Positions 48,501 to 63,500 of a stretch of DNA of 64,000 nucleotides are shown one piece after another. The DNA lies in NCBI RefSeq assembly GCF_000224145.3, contig NC_020168.2:6154887-6218886 (forward strand), given 5' to 3'. The position numbers and the translations under genes are program-made. The notes under the pieces are model-generated. The model did no database searches, was not told where the DNA came from, and saw only the letters and a program-made list of their open reading frames with translations. How positions within the stretch are numbered: the first letter of the stretch is position 1; each line of letters starts with the position of its first letter. Origin of the DNA: Ciona intestinalis (lineage: Eukaryota > Chordata > Ascidiacea > Phlebobranchia > Cionidae).

Positions 48501-51500
48501 TATAGTGTGAATGTATATACATACGTGTATACATGCATAGTGGTTGCCTCATGCTCACTGTGAAGTTATAACATGGGTGTCTTCTTATACACCAGACACA
48601 TATGATGTATTCATACACCTCATGCTCACTGTGAAGTTATAACATGGGTGTCTTCTTATACACTAGACACACATGGTGTATTCATACACCTCATGCTCAC
48701 TGTCAACCACACATACTCACCACAGTGAAGCATCTTCAGCGTTCTTGATATTATTATTAAGCTCAGTAAACAATGGGTCTACTCTCGCATGTATGAATGA
48801 TAAATGAGACAATGCGATGCCAGCTTGTATACGAACAGGTCTATTGGCATCTTGCAAAGCTTTGCTAAAGGTTGTTTGCAGTTGGGGAAGGAACGGCTTC
48901 AAAAATGGACCAACCTGTAGAAAAATAGGATTATTAAAATCTTGCTGGGGTAATGTGCAACTGTGGCCTATGCCAAAGGTTTTATGGCATGTAACATACA
49001 TATGTAGAATTAAGTTATCTCATGGGAACTGGTACACCAATAATACTAAAGGTGTTTGAAAATGAACTTAGAAGTAAAGCTACATTTTTTAAAGGCAAAA
49101 AAACAAAGGTTTAGATAAATCAAATTATCTTATAAAAACTAGTACACTGTTGAATAGTTACGGTATTTGATAATGAATTTAGAAGTAAAGCTACTTTTTA
49201 CAAGCAAATTTCAACATCGGATTCCTGGTATGAGTTACCTTCTGCAGCAGCAAAGACAAAGTTTCAATGACTGATATTCGGACATTGGAGTTGTAACGGT
49301 CGCCCAGGATACGAATTAAAGGACCTTTGTAACATAAAGCATTGTTATGTATAGTAGTCAAGTCAAAACTTAGTCAAATCCCAAATAACTTTTAAACTAT
49401 ATGTATAGTATATATAGGTTGGAATAAGATGACCCTTCATTTTTTTATTGTCATGTTTGGTCGTAAACATAGTATATTTACAGAACTAAACAACTAAACC
49501 TTCTGCCATGTTAAACTTCAAAAAAAGTGTAAAAAATTTTGACCACATGATTCATTTTGGCCCCATAGCAAATGGCTTTAGCCTGCTGCAAAAAGGTCTC
49601 TTACACAATGTTGTTTCTCATGTACTTGTATTTTGGTATTTATATTGAATTTTCTACATACATTATAATTAAACTATCACCTGTGATGCTAACAACGGAT
49701 GGTTTAAGAGCAGTTGGCGTCAAGTATTGAATGCATTCGCTCAATCCTCGTGCTGATTGCTCTTTTAAGTCCGGATGTCCATTAAGGATGCCTTCACGGA
49801 AGATTAACAGGAGAGGAGCCATGCCCTGGGAAGAAAGAAGGTCGTTTTATATAAAGTAATACTATACAGATTTATATTTTCTTACATTGAAGTTTCTGAT
49901 TAAATCAGTAAACATAGAAACAAATTCTAATGCACAGTTACAGTAGAGTTGCATGCAAATGGATTTATATAGTTAGTTTATAACTAATTCATGTGTTTTA
50001 CTTTTTTTAGTATTCATGTAACCTTTTAATATTGGGACAAGCATAAAAAAAACGTACACAAATTATAAAGAGTCTAAAAAAATCACAAACCCACTTTTTT
50101 AGGCAAGCAGAACCCGGGTAAAGTCCCTGTTTTAATAACCATCTCGTCGTTTTTAATAAATCGAAGCGCGTGTCGCACAGAGCTGACGTGCCTGTGCATG
50201 TCGGCCGGGTCAAGGGTTCCAGTGACGACCGACAGCGTCTCCCAGCCTTCTGATTGGACGCGCACGTCGGGGTCAGCGAGCAACTTGATAAACGCTTGAA
50301 TAAACACGGCGATGTAGTCCGAGAATTCACCATTTGGATTCTTGGGAATAAATTTGTTGGCTTATTGTTTATACAAAGGTAATGTAATGCATAAGTGAAT
50401 AGTTTTTCTGTTAAAATTTCTGTTTATACGGGAGCTTATTTTAATAATAGCCCCATTTCCTTCTATGTGGGTAACGTCACTGTGTGACAGGCCACGAGAG
50501 CAGAAATTTAGTTCAGAGTTGGCCCCAAACCCCACCCAGGGTGCTCAAAGCCATTAGTGCATATCTGGTTGGAGCAATGTCCATTAATTGATTTTGTCCA
50601 TTGACACACAAGGCTACAAAGGCAAAGTCATCGAACTAGTCATTCCTGTGTTATGATGCAAGCACCTAACCACCAAGTTATGTTGCCATAAATGGGTCTC
50701 TCTAATCTAGACAGCGAGCATGAGGTATACTTACGGAGCAAAACGCACGCAGGAGCACGATTGAGGAATATCTGATCTCAACATCTTCATTCTTGATTCC
50801 GAGGAGAAGATCGTCGATAACGATCCTCATGCCCTGCTCGCCAGATACCGAGTGGATCACCTTTATAAAAATAATATAATGAGAACCTTTAAAAAAAAAA
50901 AAACATTATAAATTGAGGTTTGTATAAAAATTGATTCAAATGTTTTTAGAATTTGAAGTTTTAAAGTTACCTGATAAAGAAACAGATAATATAAAAATTA
51001 AGTCCCCATGATTTATTTTAGCAAACGTGGTAATTAAAATAAAGTAAGAAGCAACACCAGTTAGTTGATGCTATATATCCAACCTTGGTAGCATCTGCTT
51101 TAACAGATTCAAAATCATCAGCGTCAATCAGAGCTTGAACCAAAACCTGCCAATAAAAGTTAGTTTTATTATTATTTAGATTTAAAACCAATAAATAGAT
51201 TTAAAAAATCTTATTTCTGCTCAGGAAATAATGTTTATAATATAACATATATACTGCCTTCATTTGAATAAATAGTTAGTTTAATTATACCAACGTTTCA
51301 ACTGCTATAATACAAGACCTTATCAGGGTTTGAGTTTATATTTTATAATGACTTTTGAAACACATTTTATTATACCATGAATTCATATTTATCACATATT
51401 TTTTATTATACTGAGTTTCATCTGCCATACAGCAAGACTTCAGTGTGTGTGTGTGTAGTAACATTTTTTCATAAAGTTTTAACTGCCATAGGCATAGGAC

Positions 51501-54500
51501 TTTGTGAGTTATGACAATATTATCTAAATACCTTAAGAATTGATGAGAGATGTCTTGTCAACGCTTCACCAGCCACAGAAGATAGGAGGGCAAGGACCTC
51601 GGTATTTACTGGGGGTTCAATTAACTGTGGGGTTGAATGATGGTTGGCAGGGTTAAAGTGGGGTTATGGGACTGGGCTTAAAAACGGGGCTTCGTAATCA
51701 ACAGGGGTAATATATGGCAGTTTGAAGGGCTAATATGAAGCTATCTTGGCCAATGGGGATAAGAGGGGGTTGGCAGGAGCATTAAAGGCAGGAGCATTAA
51801 CGGCAGGAGCATTAAAGGCAGGAGCATTAAAGATAATATGTTGTATGAGGCTACAATGTATTAAACGAGGGCTTTAACTTTCACTAAAAAGAGAATGAAT
51901 AACACAATTTTTTTAAAATATAAATATCAATGTTATTTGGATACCAGTCATGTTATTTATAAATACAAACAAACTAACCTTGGGCACAATGAATGGCAAC
52001 ACAACCCTTCCCTTCACTGAGATTATTTGACGCAGACCATCAACTGCATTCTCTGATGTCACAGGGTTTTCTGTGAAATCATAATGGTTGAATGATTAGG
52101 AACAAAACAGACATGCATTGCATGTGTGTTGGGATTCGGCAATCGGAAATTGCAGCTGTGTAATGTTATACTGCTACAGAAAATATGCCACAGTACTAAC
52201 TCCTTGAGAATATTTTAGTAATTTAAAAAATAGACATTTATCGGAGCATGATATTGCTGCATGTTGAAACTGTGCATGTAACAAATTACTGTGGTAGGTT
52301 GAGCTGTTGCAAGGTAAATTGCATGGACTGTTTATGTGAGTTATAACATGGGGACCTTCTTATACACCAGACACACATGATGTATTTATACACCTCATGC
52401 TCACTGTCGAGTTAGAACATGATTGTCTTCTTATACACCAGACACATATGGTGTATTCATATACTTCATGCTCACTGTCGGGTTATAACATGGGTGACCT
52501 TCTTATACACCAGACACACATGGTGTATTCATACACCTCATGCTCACTGTCGAGTTAGAACATGATTGTCTTCTTATACACCAGACACACATGGTGTATT
52601 TATACACCTCATGCTCACTGTCGAGTTATAACATAGGTGTCTCCTTATACACCAGACACACATGGTGTATTCATACACCTCATGCTCACTGTCGAGTTAG
52701 AACATGATTGTCTTCTTATACACCAGACACACATGGTGTATTTATACACCTCATGCTCACTGTCGAGTTATAACATAGGTGTCTCCTTATACACCAGACA
52801 CACATGGTGTATTCATACATTTCATGCTCACTGTCGAGTTAGAACATGATTGTCTTCCTATACACCAGACACACATGGTGTATTTATACACATCATGCTC
52901 ACAGTCGGGTTATAACATAGGTGTCTCCTTATACACCAGACACACATGGTGTATTCATACACCTCATGCTCACTGTCGAGTTATAACATGATTGTCTTTT
53001 TATACACCAGACACACATGGTGTATTCATACACCTCATGCTCACTGTCGAGTTATAACATGGGTGTCTCCTTATACACCAGACACACATGGTGTATTCAT
53101 ACACCTCATGCTCACTGTTGAGTTATAACATGGGTGTCTTCTTATACACCAGTCACACATACAACATACTCAGCTGGCGTAGTAATGCAGGTATTATTTC
53201 ATCCAATGCTTGAACTCCTATTGTGTTATGTAGATGTTCGAATGTTGTGGCAGCAGCAACACGAACTTCGGGTAGTGGATCACAAAGAGCTTTACGCACG
53301 GTGGGTACCAAGTTGTCCGTGAATACAATGATCTAAGGTTTGTGGGATAAGTGTTGGGCATATGCATAGGCTTATACTGGAAAATCCAATTTTGGTAAAG
53401 TAAAATGTATACACTGGCTGCTTAGGTACAAAACTACTTTACACCAATCATTCTTTTCCATTGCAGCATCAATTTAAATAAGAGCCATTTTAGACAAAAT
53501 ATACATCACACAGTACACCATTCGTTGGGTTATATTTTTAACTGTTACGTAATTCGCATCACTTGTTCGTGACTATTATTTCGTTTGGAGAATTGCCCAA
53601 TTTCATAAGTACACCAGATAAGGGCAGATTCACAGAAATTGCCGTCTATATTACCAAACAGAATGCAACACCCCACCCTACAATATCAATACTCACAGCA
53701 TCTCTAGAGCAAGACTTAATAATCTCAGTAAGCCCGATGCAAACTCCCTGCCTCTGCGACTCATCTTCCGAATCCAATCCTTTCTCCAGGATGGGGATCA
53801 ACTCGGGCAACATCCGCTCACCCAACTTCCTCACTATGTCCCCGAGGGTCTTCGCAGCAACCTGGATGTGGATTTATTAAATAAAGGTCTTATATAAGGC
53901 TAAGGACTTTAATGACTTAATACGTGATTCTAATCTTCTATAAAAATTTGCCTCACAAATTCACAATATGAATGTTTTAGGGACTTTGGGTGTAGGTATA
54001 TTGTCACATTCAGTAATAGCTATTCTATAAGGGTTAGGTTTTCAGTGAGGCACATCTTGGGACCAGATACATAGGTCTATTATTATATTACCCAAACACC
54101 CAGGGTGCTAACATCTAGACATTTAATAATAGAGATTCTATTCTATATATTAGGATTAAAATCAATAGCTTAGAACCAAGTTCTCCATCATCTACATCCC
54201 ACCCACCTGTCTCTTGTCATAAACATTGGTTGCGAGGAACGACAGCAACAACTTGAACAGGGTGGGTAAGATCTCACGGAGGACTCTTGGGGTGTTGGGG
54301 ACGATTATCTTCCAAACATGAAGAGCAGATTGTCGAACAAGGAGCGCAACATCCGATCTTCCCATGTAGAGTCCGGATAAAACAAGATCGCGACGATCTT
54401 GCCCAAGAATGTCAACTATTGCCTGTTGTTGTGGGAGGTGTTAGGTGTTGTAATGTACGGGTATTGTTTGACAGTGAGCATGGGGTGTATGAATACACCG

Positions 54501-57500
54501 TATGTGTCTGGTGTATAAGAAGACACCCATGTTATAACTAGACAGTGAGCATGAGGTGTATCAATACACTATGTGTGTCTGGTGTATAATAAGACACCCA
54601 TGTTATAACCCGACAGTGAGCATGAGGTGTATAAATACACCGTGTGTGTCTGGTGTATAAGAAGACACCCATGTTATAACTCGACAGTGAGCATGAAGTG
54701 TATAAATACACCGTGTGTGTCTGGTGTATAATAAGACACCCATGTTATAACTCGACAGTGAGCATGAAGTGTATGAATACACCGTATGTGTCTGGTGTAT
54801 AATAAGACACCAATGTTATAACCCGACAGTGAGCATGAGGTGTATCAATACACCGTGTGTGTCTGGTGTATAATAAGACACCAATGTTATAACTCGACAG
54901 TGAGCATGAGGTGTATGAATACACCGTATGTGTCTGGTGTATAGGAAGACACCCATGTTATAACTCGACAGTGAGCATGAGGTGTATGAATACACCGTAT
55001 GTGTCTGGTGTATAGGAAGACACCCATGTTATAACTCGACAGTGAGCATGAAGTGTATGAATACACCGTATGTGTCTGGTGTATAAGAAGACACCCATGT
55101 TATAACTCAACAGTGCGCATGAGGTATACCTTAAATCCTTCAGCGGTTCCAAAATTATCATCTTCCCCACCAGCAGCACTCATCTTACCAGTCACACCAG
55201 ATACATGGTACAACAAGTCACCCAATAACTGGATGGAACTCAACCTGTAGAGAACAACATGGTTTAAATCAAAGGGGTTGGTTGTTCAAACCCCACATAT
55301 GGTGGTTTCAGCACCTTGAAGGACTGGTTGTAAGAGTAATATGCCAACTATCGCCTAAATACCGGGAACCGTAACGTGCCTGGCTGTATAACCTCACCCA
55401 CATAAAACAAAACCCTCTCTGTAACCTGAAAAACACCAATTTCTTACCTAATTCTCCAGTTATCATCAAATAAACCCTTCTCCAGTTGTGGTAGCAACAC
55501 CTCAACAGCAGTGCTTGCAAACATAGTGATAATACGACGACCTGCTAATAATGCTGTGGCCCTCACGTATTCTGCTTCATCAGCAAGAGCCTGGTAAGTG
55601 GAATGATAGAAAGAGTTAAAGAAGATATGTATAAACGGGACCCATCTGTTACAATAGAAAAATGCATACCCTGCTATAATTTATGAGCTTATGTTGTTAT
55701 AACAGCAAGTTACACAGCAAAAAATGGCTTAATATGCATGTATTTTTGATTTATGAAACTGCCGGAAAAGTTTAAATATGAAATTTTGTAAGCTTCAAAT
55801 AACCAGGATACTCTGTTTATAGTTATTTGAACACAAACCTGTAGAATTGGGAATATAGCATCTCCAATGAAAGGAATGAAATCATCTCCAAACGTACACG
55901 GAAGATACACAAACAACATGATATAGCCATCCCGCACATGAGGTAACACTGTATCAGACTGGGCAGTTTTAATAACCTCTGGCATTAAGTTGGACAGTTT
56001 CTCAACCCCAAGTGAGGCAATGACTTCACTTAATCCTTGCGCTGCACCAGACCTGGTAAAGTAGGTGATAAAGTAATGATACCTAGTTTGTACGTTAAGA
56101 TATGCCACGGCACTGAAGCTCACCCATACATAATAGAAACAATAAACATTACACCACCACCAACCTATCCAGAGCGAATTTTTACTAAATATTTTACTGC
56201 ATAACTACCCCTATATATTGTTTAATAAACATTGCTGAGTGCATTTTAATGCATAATGAAAATTTGAAGAATTTTATAAAAAAGCAGCGCTTTAGACAAA
56301 AAAGCAGCGCTTTAGACATTGGAGCAGCCAGAAAAAATAAGTGGGGGTTTGAATCAAAAAATTTTTCTTAGTGGGGGTTTTAATCAAAAAATTTTTCTTA
56401 GTGGGAGTTTTAATCAAAAATTTTTCTTAGTGGGGGTTTGAATCAAAAAATTTTTCTTAGTGGGGGTTTTAATCAAAAATTTTCTTGGTGGGGGTTTTAA
56501 TCAAAAAATTTTTCTTAGTGGGGGTTTTAATCAAAAATTTTTTTTTTATATATTTTTTGGTTTAAATGGGGGGGGCATCACGAACCCTGAAACCCCCCTG
56601 GCTGCGCCACTGGCTGTAGAGCTAATACAAATTTCACCCACCTATCCACAGCACTATTCTCTGAGGTCAACTTCTCCATCAACCATGGAAGCAACTCCTC
56701 AAACTGTGCTTCCCCTGTTCCTTCCACCATAGCACCCAATGCTTTGGCTGCAATACCTCGAACCTCCGGCACTGGGTCAAGCAGTGTGTTTTGTAACCCA
56801 GGTATAATGTTTGGAAGGTACGGGTTTAAGTCCTGAGTACAGAAGGGTGTGTTTAAGGTTATATTAGGAATTTAAGGCAAGTATTAACAATGTGACCTGG
56901 GATGCAGGGCTAATATCCCAACGCCCAGGCTGCTACCATAAAGATACCACTAAGGCAGTTAATAAACACAAAATAGATTATTTTCTATGGGGGTGAGATC
57001 TGAAGGCGCACCGGAGGCCTGGGAAGTGGGTCTAATGTGCGACGCTGAAGCAGGTTTACTGTTATATACCGTTCCCTCTCTTTACAGAGTCACTGTTAGT
57101 TTAACCAGTATACTGTGTTTGTATTATGTCTGATTTTACGTCTCTCACTTTGTTTTAGGTTACAGCGTCTTTTATGTTAAATAAAGCCAAAGTTATGCTT
57201 CTTGACTTAGTATAAGGTGTGCCTTGTTACGACAGTTAATTTGACTGTTATTTCAGTATGAAAACTTCATGAGCATTATATTAGAACCAGATCCACTAAA
57301 ATAAACACAATTATTACCTTCTGGTCTGTGAGTGAATACATGTTGCCAATAATTTGTGCGGCCATCTTCCTTGTGTCTGTTGATCTATCCTGGAACGCTC
57401 TTTCTACCACAGGTAGGATTAATGCAAGGGATGGAGCATCGATGAAGTGAATGAATCTGTGGTAATATATATATGGTGTAAACAGTAAGCATAACCAGGA

Positions 57501-60500
57501 ATTCACAATTTCGGGTAACTTTATTTTCACACATTTTTAAGACACTTTACGAGACAAGCAAAAACCGAATTAGAGGTTATTTTCATGTCTTTTTTCACAA
57601 AAAAGGGGCGGCCCGGACTCCTTTAACACCCCCCTGAATCTGCCCTTGGATGTATACCATGATTTAAATCTTATACACCATACACACATGGTGTATTCAT
57701 ACACCTCATGCTCACTGTTGAGTTATATACCATGGGTGTCCTCTTATGCTCCAGACACACAGGGTGTATTCATACACCTCATGTTCACTGTACACCTCAT
57801 GTTCACTGTCGAGTTATAACATGAGTGTCTTCTTATACACCAGACGCACATGGTGTATTCATACACCTCATGCTCACTGTCGAGTTATAACATGAGTGTC
57901 ATCTTATACACCAGACACATGCAAGATATTTACTATTCATACACCTCATGCTGTCAAGTTATAACACTCATGCACAAAGTATACATAAATAGAGTAACTC
58001 ACTTAGTATTAAGCAACGTATGAAGACACTTTGATGTTTTTCTTGCTGGATCACTTAGAGCAGCCAACAAACTCTCGGATATTGCTTGAATCTCAGGGTT
58101 CCTTATCACGGATCCAATTTGTTTTAATGCTTGTTGTCCTGTGAGAAGAAGTGTGATATAAATAAATGGGGATACAAATACTGTTGCTTAACCACCAACT
58201 TTGCTATATCATTAGATTTAACATATTATTATTTATAACAAGACATTGAAGAGACACATGCCAATATTACTAACAGCATTAGGCCTAGAATTTAGATCAT
58301 CTGGGCTAGAGGCAGGCACACTAAGCACTGTTCTGCAGCATCAGACTAAAAAAACAATATAAGATTATGCAAACTAAAAATATATCGTATAGAACTAAAA
58401 ATATAGCATAAACTAAACAGATATTTTTAGCTAAAATTAAACTAAAGTTTTGTTAAAAATAAGGATTTTTATTAAACATAGAAGATAAACTACCTGCTTT
58501 GAGAACCTTCGGATGTGAATCTGTGAGGACTTCACACAGCTTTGGTACAATACTTGGTAGGCAGGAGGATAATTGTTTAGGAGCACAGAATGCCATCGCT
58601 CCGAGGAGCTCAGCGGATCCGGTTTTTGTCCTCCAGGAGTCCTCGGCTCTTAGTGCTGATAATAAAGATGGGAGCACCAAACGAACTCCGTGAGCACTGA
58701 GGTTGCGCATCACTGCTCGAGCAGTGTTGTCTGCAGCCTGAATTGTTAATAGGGTTAAATTAAATAAGAAAATAATTGCGCTCACGAAAAAGAAAAAGGG
58801 GGCATGAACTTTAAATCATATACCAATCTAATTCCTTTTATAAACAGGATCACCCATTTTTATTACACCCATTTTATATACCGGATAGTCAGAAAATCTC
58901 TGTTATTGTTGCCTATGCAGAAAAACATTCATGACCTTTCTCTTCCTATTTTATTAATCACAACTTACCTGTCTCACATACTGGTCCCCATCTCCAAAGC
59001 AGAGCAACAAATGTGGAAGAACATGTACTATATAAGGTTCAAACAACCGGCCTAACATTCCACAAAACATTTCAAACGATAACAAAGCCCCTTCTCGATG
59101 TCTGTGGGTGTTTAAACATAGAGGTTTAATTTCAAATACCAGTTATTTAGAATTTGTGAGGTTTATATTTTAAGATATATTGCTACCAGTACCAGACATA
59201 CCAAAGTTTTTGAAATAATATTGCTTGTCTTTCCCTATAGTTGTGATACTGATAACTGTGATCAGTGGTGCAGCCAGGGGGTTTAGGGGGTCGCGACCCC
59301 CCCCTTCTTAACCAAAAAAATAATAATAATTAAAAACAAAATAAAAAATTTGGATTTTTTTTTATTAAAACCCCTCCCTTATTTTATTTCTGGCTGCGCC
59401 ACTGACTGCGATACTGGTAAATATATTTTTTTTAACAAACAGAAAGTTGGGGACATATGATGTTTAGATTTAGGTTTTTTATATTCTTTGCAGTCAGAAC
59501 AAGCAAAAACTAAAGGTCTAGTATAGCAGTTTTATTTTTGTTTAAGGTCCTAAAGCGTAACACATTATGGGACCTGAGATTTAGGCAAGAGTTGGCCTAT
59601 TACCCCAACACCCAGAGTGCTACAACCAGAGCTGGATTAAAAGTTAAAAAACTTACCGAAAGTTCTTTTTATCTTGAATAGCTTCGGTCAACTTGGGCAT
59701 TATATCAAGTTGTTTGAATGAGATTATTCCCAAACCTTTCACCATACCAGCAAGCCCATATGCAGCACCTGTAAAAAGGAAGTGGTTTATTTGAGTATTT
59801 CCAACTGAAAATACTATTATTGGGAGACAAAAAATGGCATAGTTACATTTATTGCTGTAAGACATTGGGAACTTCATTGATTAACGTGATGAATGCAATC
59901 TACTGCTTGTTTGTATAGACACTTAACAACAGGGTAAAAGCTGTTTCATAAAAATAATGGGATATTAAAACATATAATGCACTATCAGGTTTAAATTGGC
60001 ATGGTAGATGAATATATATATATTGTAAATGAAACTATGACATGAACCATGAAAGTCTTAGAGCGACTAGGTAGGAAAAAAAACAGAGTTAATTGTAGTA
60101 GTAAACCAACCTTTTCTTTCCCCATATTTCTCTGATTCAAGCAGAATAACAAGTAGTTTCCTCACAATATCTGGAGCGCTTTCCTTGATGGATGGAACCA
60201 ATGCAGGAAGGCAGTTTGCTACTGCTTCTTGCACCTAAGGGTGGTGGAAATGATCAGAAGATAATCACTTGCTTAATTTATATTTTGCCTTTTTTTAGTC
60301 GGTATTATATTTGCACAAATACTTGGGGGAGGAAACAGTATGGAAAACTACAAAAAGGTTTTATTCCCAAAATAACAACTTTAATTTGTGCAAAAACTAG
60401 GTGTCATCAACTTGTAATCAAAACAGCCACATCTTGCTCACAAGCCATTAATTCTCAACCCAATTAAAAATTGTATTATATTCACACAAGGTTCAAAAAC

Positions 60501-63500
60501 TGAAATATATTTACACAAGTCTAAGAACTATAATAAATTTACACAAAATTTACAAACTGAATTATTTTCAAAGAAGTTTTAGGAACTGAATTAAATCCGC
60601 ACAACACTTACAGCCTGCGAAGGGGTCGATAAAGTCTCTGTTAGTTTGGCAACAATTGGTTTAACTTTCGGGTGGTCTTTGTCCAAATGTCGTGCTAATG
60701 TTCCCAACAAGATGACAACGCTTTGCCGAACTTCATCGTAACTTTGGGAGGTCGGGGCCTGTGGAAGAACTTTGTTTTAAAACTACATTGGTTTTAAATA
60801 TATTAAAAAAAATTGTTTGTCAGTAAAAGTTTAAAATTTAATAAAACAAGATAATAAAGTCTATAGGTATACAAATGTTAAATTTAAGACATAAGAACTT
60901 GTTACATTTTTAAGAAACTCTTCAAAAACTTGCAGCAAAATTTCAGTCGAATTTTTGCCGTGGTCGTTTACAGCTTGTAGAGCAGCCTCCAACATTTTTT
61001 TTGCAACCTGGATAAATATATTATAGTATTAACACTTTGCGAGCCTAATTTTGTGTACACTTTAAGCTGTTGCCTATTTTTTGGCATAAAAAAAGGTAAA
61101 AAACTTGATATGAAGAATGAAGATATATCACAGGTGTTACAGTGTAATAAGCGTTTTTAAACCATTTTTAAGACTTCAAGTTAAACACATCAAAATTTGG
61201 GTTAAAATTATAAAGCCCAAAATACAAATAATATCTACTTTGTGTGCCCAAATTCGTTATCAGGTAAAATAGAAATTCCTAAATTTACACTTTTTGCTGT
61301 TTACTTACATACAACATGAAATTAAACCGAAATAATTAAAAAAAATTGATAAGCACTACTTTTTAAGATTCAAATAATATCCTCTTACTTCAGGGTTTCT
61401 GTCTCCGAGAGCATCCGGAACAAAGAAAGAGAAGAGAGCTTCAATCTGGTGATCCGGGAGGACGGGTGAGATCTTCTTCAGTGCGTGGGCAACTCCCACT
61501 CTTGCCTCAAAATGATCCGGAGGACTTTCTTGGATGACTCGTCCCAACTGGTCGATCACTGGAGCTGCTCTCTGTGATGTCATGGAGAATGATTGTTGTA
61601 AAGAAACGCAATGTAATGTATCATTATGTGTAATTAAAAAACTTCACAACAATAAAATAGTGTTTCAAATATCATCATACTGTTGTTATGTCATAGTGTT
61701 TATTGTGTATATAGCAATTTTTTTTATACATTAGTGCCCACATTAGTTAACTTTTCATTAAGTGTCTTGCCAAAAGACACATATACCCGCAATGGTAGCA
61801 CTATCATTGTACATGTATACAATAATACAATTATAAACATAATACCAGTCACACAGCACCCTACCTCCAACTTAAGATTATAAATATTGAACAATTCTTC
61901 ACAAATTAAAGGTGCCATCTCTATGTTGGATTCGAGGGCTGCGTACAATGACTCAGCAGATGCTTGTTGGATTGCTGACTCATGGTATTGAATGTCCTCC
62001 TGTTTGTAAGATGGTTAATATTCATAGCTTATCTTGATAGGTTTTTATGTCTTTTAATTTCTTAACTAATTTGAAAATCTTTTTGAGATAAATTTTATTG
62101 GTGTTAAACTAACTTATTATCGATAGAGTGGAAAAACACTTGGCTGGCAACTATTTTTATTTGTTACATTAACTGACTGAGAGTTCGTCGCCATATGGTA
62201 AGACATCATCAGGGTGCAGTGTTAGAGTCTCGTCCAAGGACACATTTTCCCATATTAGTAGCAGTGTTCTATTCTACTCTATGTCGGTGAGGTCCCGCAG
62301 CGTAGCACGCTATGGGCCGTAGGATTTAGGCCACAATTGGCCCATTACCCCATAATAGCAGTGTTAAGCCCTGAACCCATGATCTTTTACAGGCAGGCTT
62401 GCTTACCACTTTGCTAGGGAGGGTAACGAGCCAACTCTGACCCAAACCCCAGGTTTCCTGCCATGTCACACTGTAAGAGTTTACGCACATAGAATATTAA
62501 GTAACAAATTTACTTTTAATTTTTTTTTTGAGTTACAATATTTTTACGGATTCAACCCACCAGTATCTCTGTACAGATCGTAGATTCAAGTTTGAAATGC
62601 ATAATTTCCCACAATTCTTTTCCCAACTTCCTGTTAGTATCGTCGAGGTCATGCATGGCTACCCATGCACGACGTGTGACATGCAGAAGCAGGTTGTCGC
62701 TTGCCGATGCCACAACGTCACGTAATATCAACAATCCCTGTAAGGGTGGATTAAATTTTTATTATCAATGTGATTTCATTCAATATAAGATTTTAAATGT
62801 TTCAGTTTAAAATAGTAGAAGATTAATTGACTATTGTGTCATCTTGAAATATTTCTGTTAAAACAAATTTGTTGTTGACATAATGGTCCAACTTTTCACA
62901 AATGTAGTAGTTTTAGGTATCCTTACTTGGAGTGCCACACCACGCAGCATGGCCACTGGGGACAGCAGAGAGGTGAGCAGACATTTTATCTCGTCATCGC
63001 ATGCAGTGGCACAACTAGGAATAACAATGATAATAATTAATATTTAACTATTTTTGTAAGTTGTAACCCAAAGTTGCATGCAACGGTAAAATGATTATAA
63101 CAATATAAATGTAAACAATAAATGTATGTTAGAAACTTGTTGTATTTGTTGGAAACTGCAGCCCTCGAGACATTCCACAGAAAGTGTTATTTATTGAGAT
63201 TGCGGGTATGCTACTTGATTTATTATTATGAACTAGAAATATTGAAAAGTAATAACGTAGGCAGCACTGGTTAACAGGACTTTCCGCAACGCTAGTAAAA
63301 AACTGCAGGCAACACTTGAGAAAAACTTTTGGCAGCACTGGTAAAATCTGTAACACAACACAGGTGGAAAAAGTAAACACTGCTAAGCTTACCCTTGCTT
63401 TCCACTTGCAGACTCACAAACCCCGATCATAACTTTAACCGCCTCGTGTTGGACTTGAACCATGGATGTTCCGATCAACTTCGCTGTGTTCTCCATGACC

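Noticed and set aside
52637..53128. Three overlapping plus-strand ORFs with a repeated His/Tyr/Cys-rich peptide
   Set aside because: They are products of the 71-bp array: a unit not divisible by three and free of stops reads open in all three frames with a 71-codon period. There is no conserved start, and the array lies in a GCN1 intron.
54287..55250. ORFs across the 54.5-kb repeat array
   Set aside because: Same artefact of stop-free 71-bp units, partly antisense to real GCN1 exons.
46535..57965. CRISPR-like regularly spaced repeats
   Set aside because: The units are head-to-tail tandem copies without unique spacers, in introns of a eukaryotic gene.
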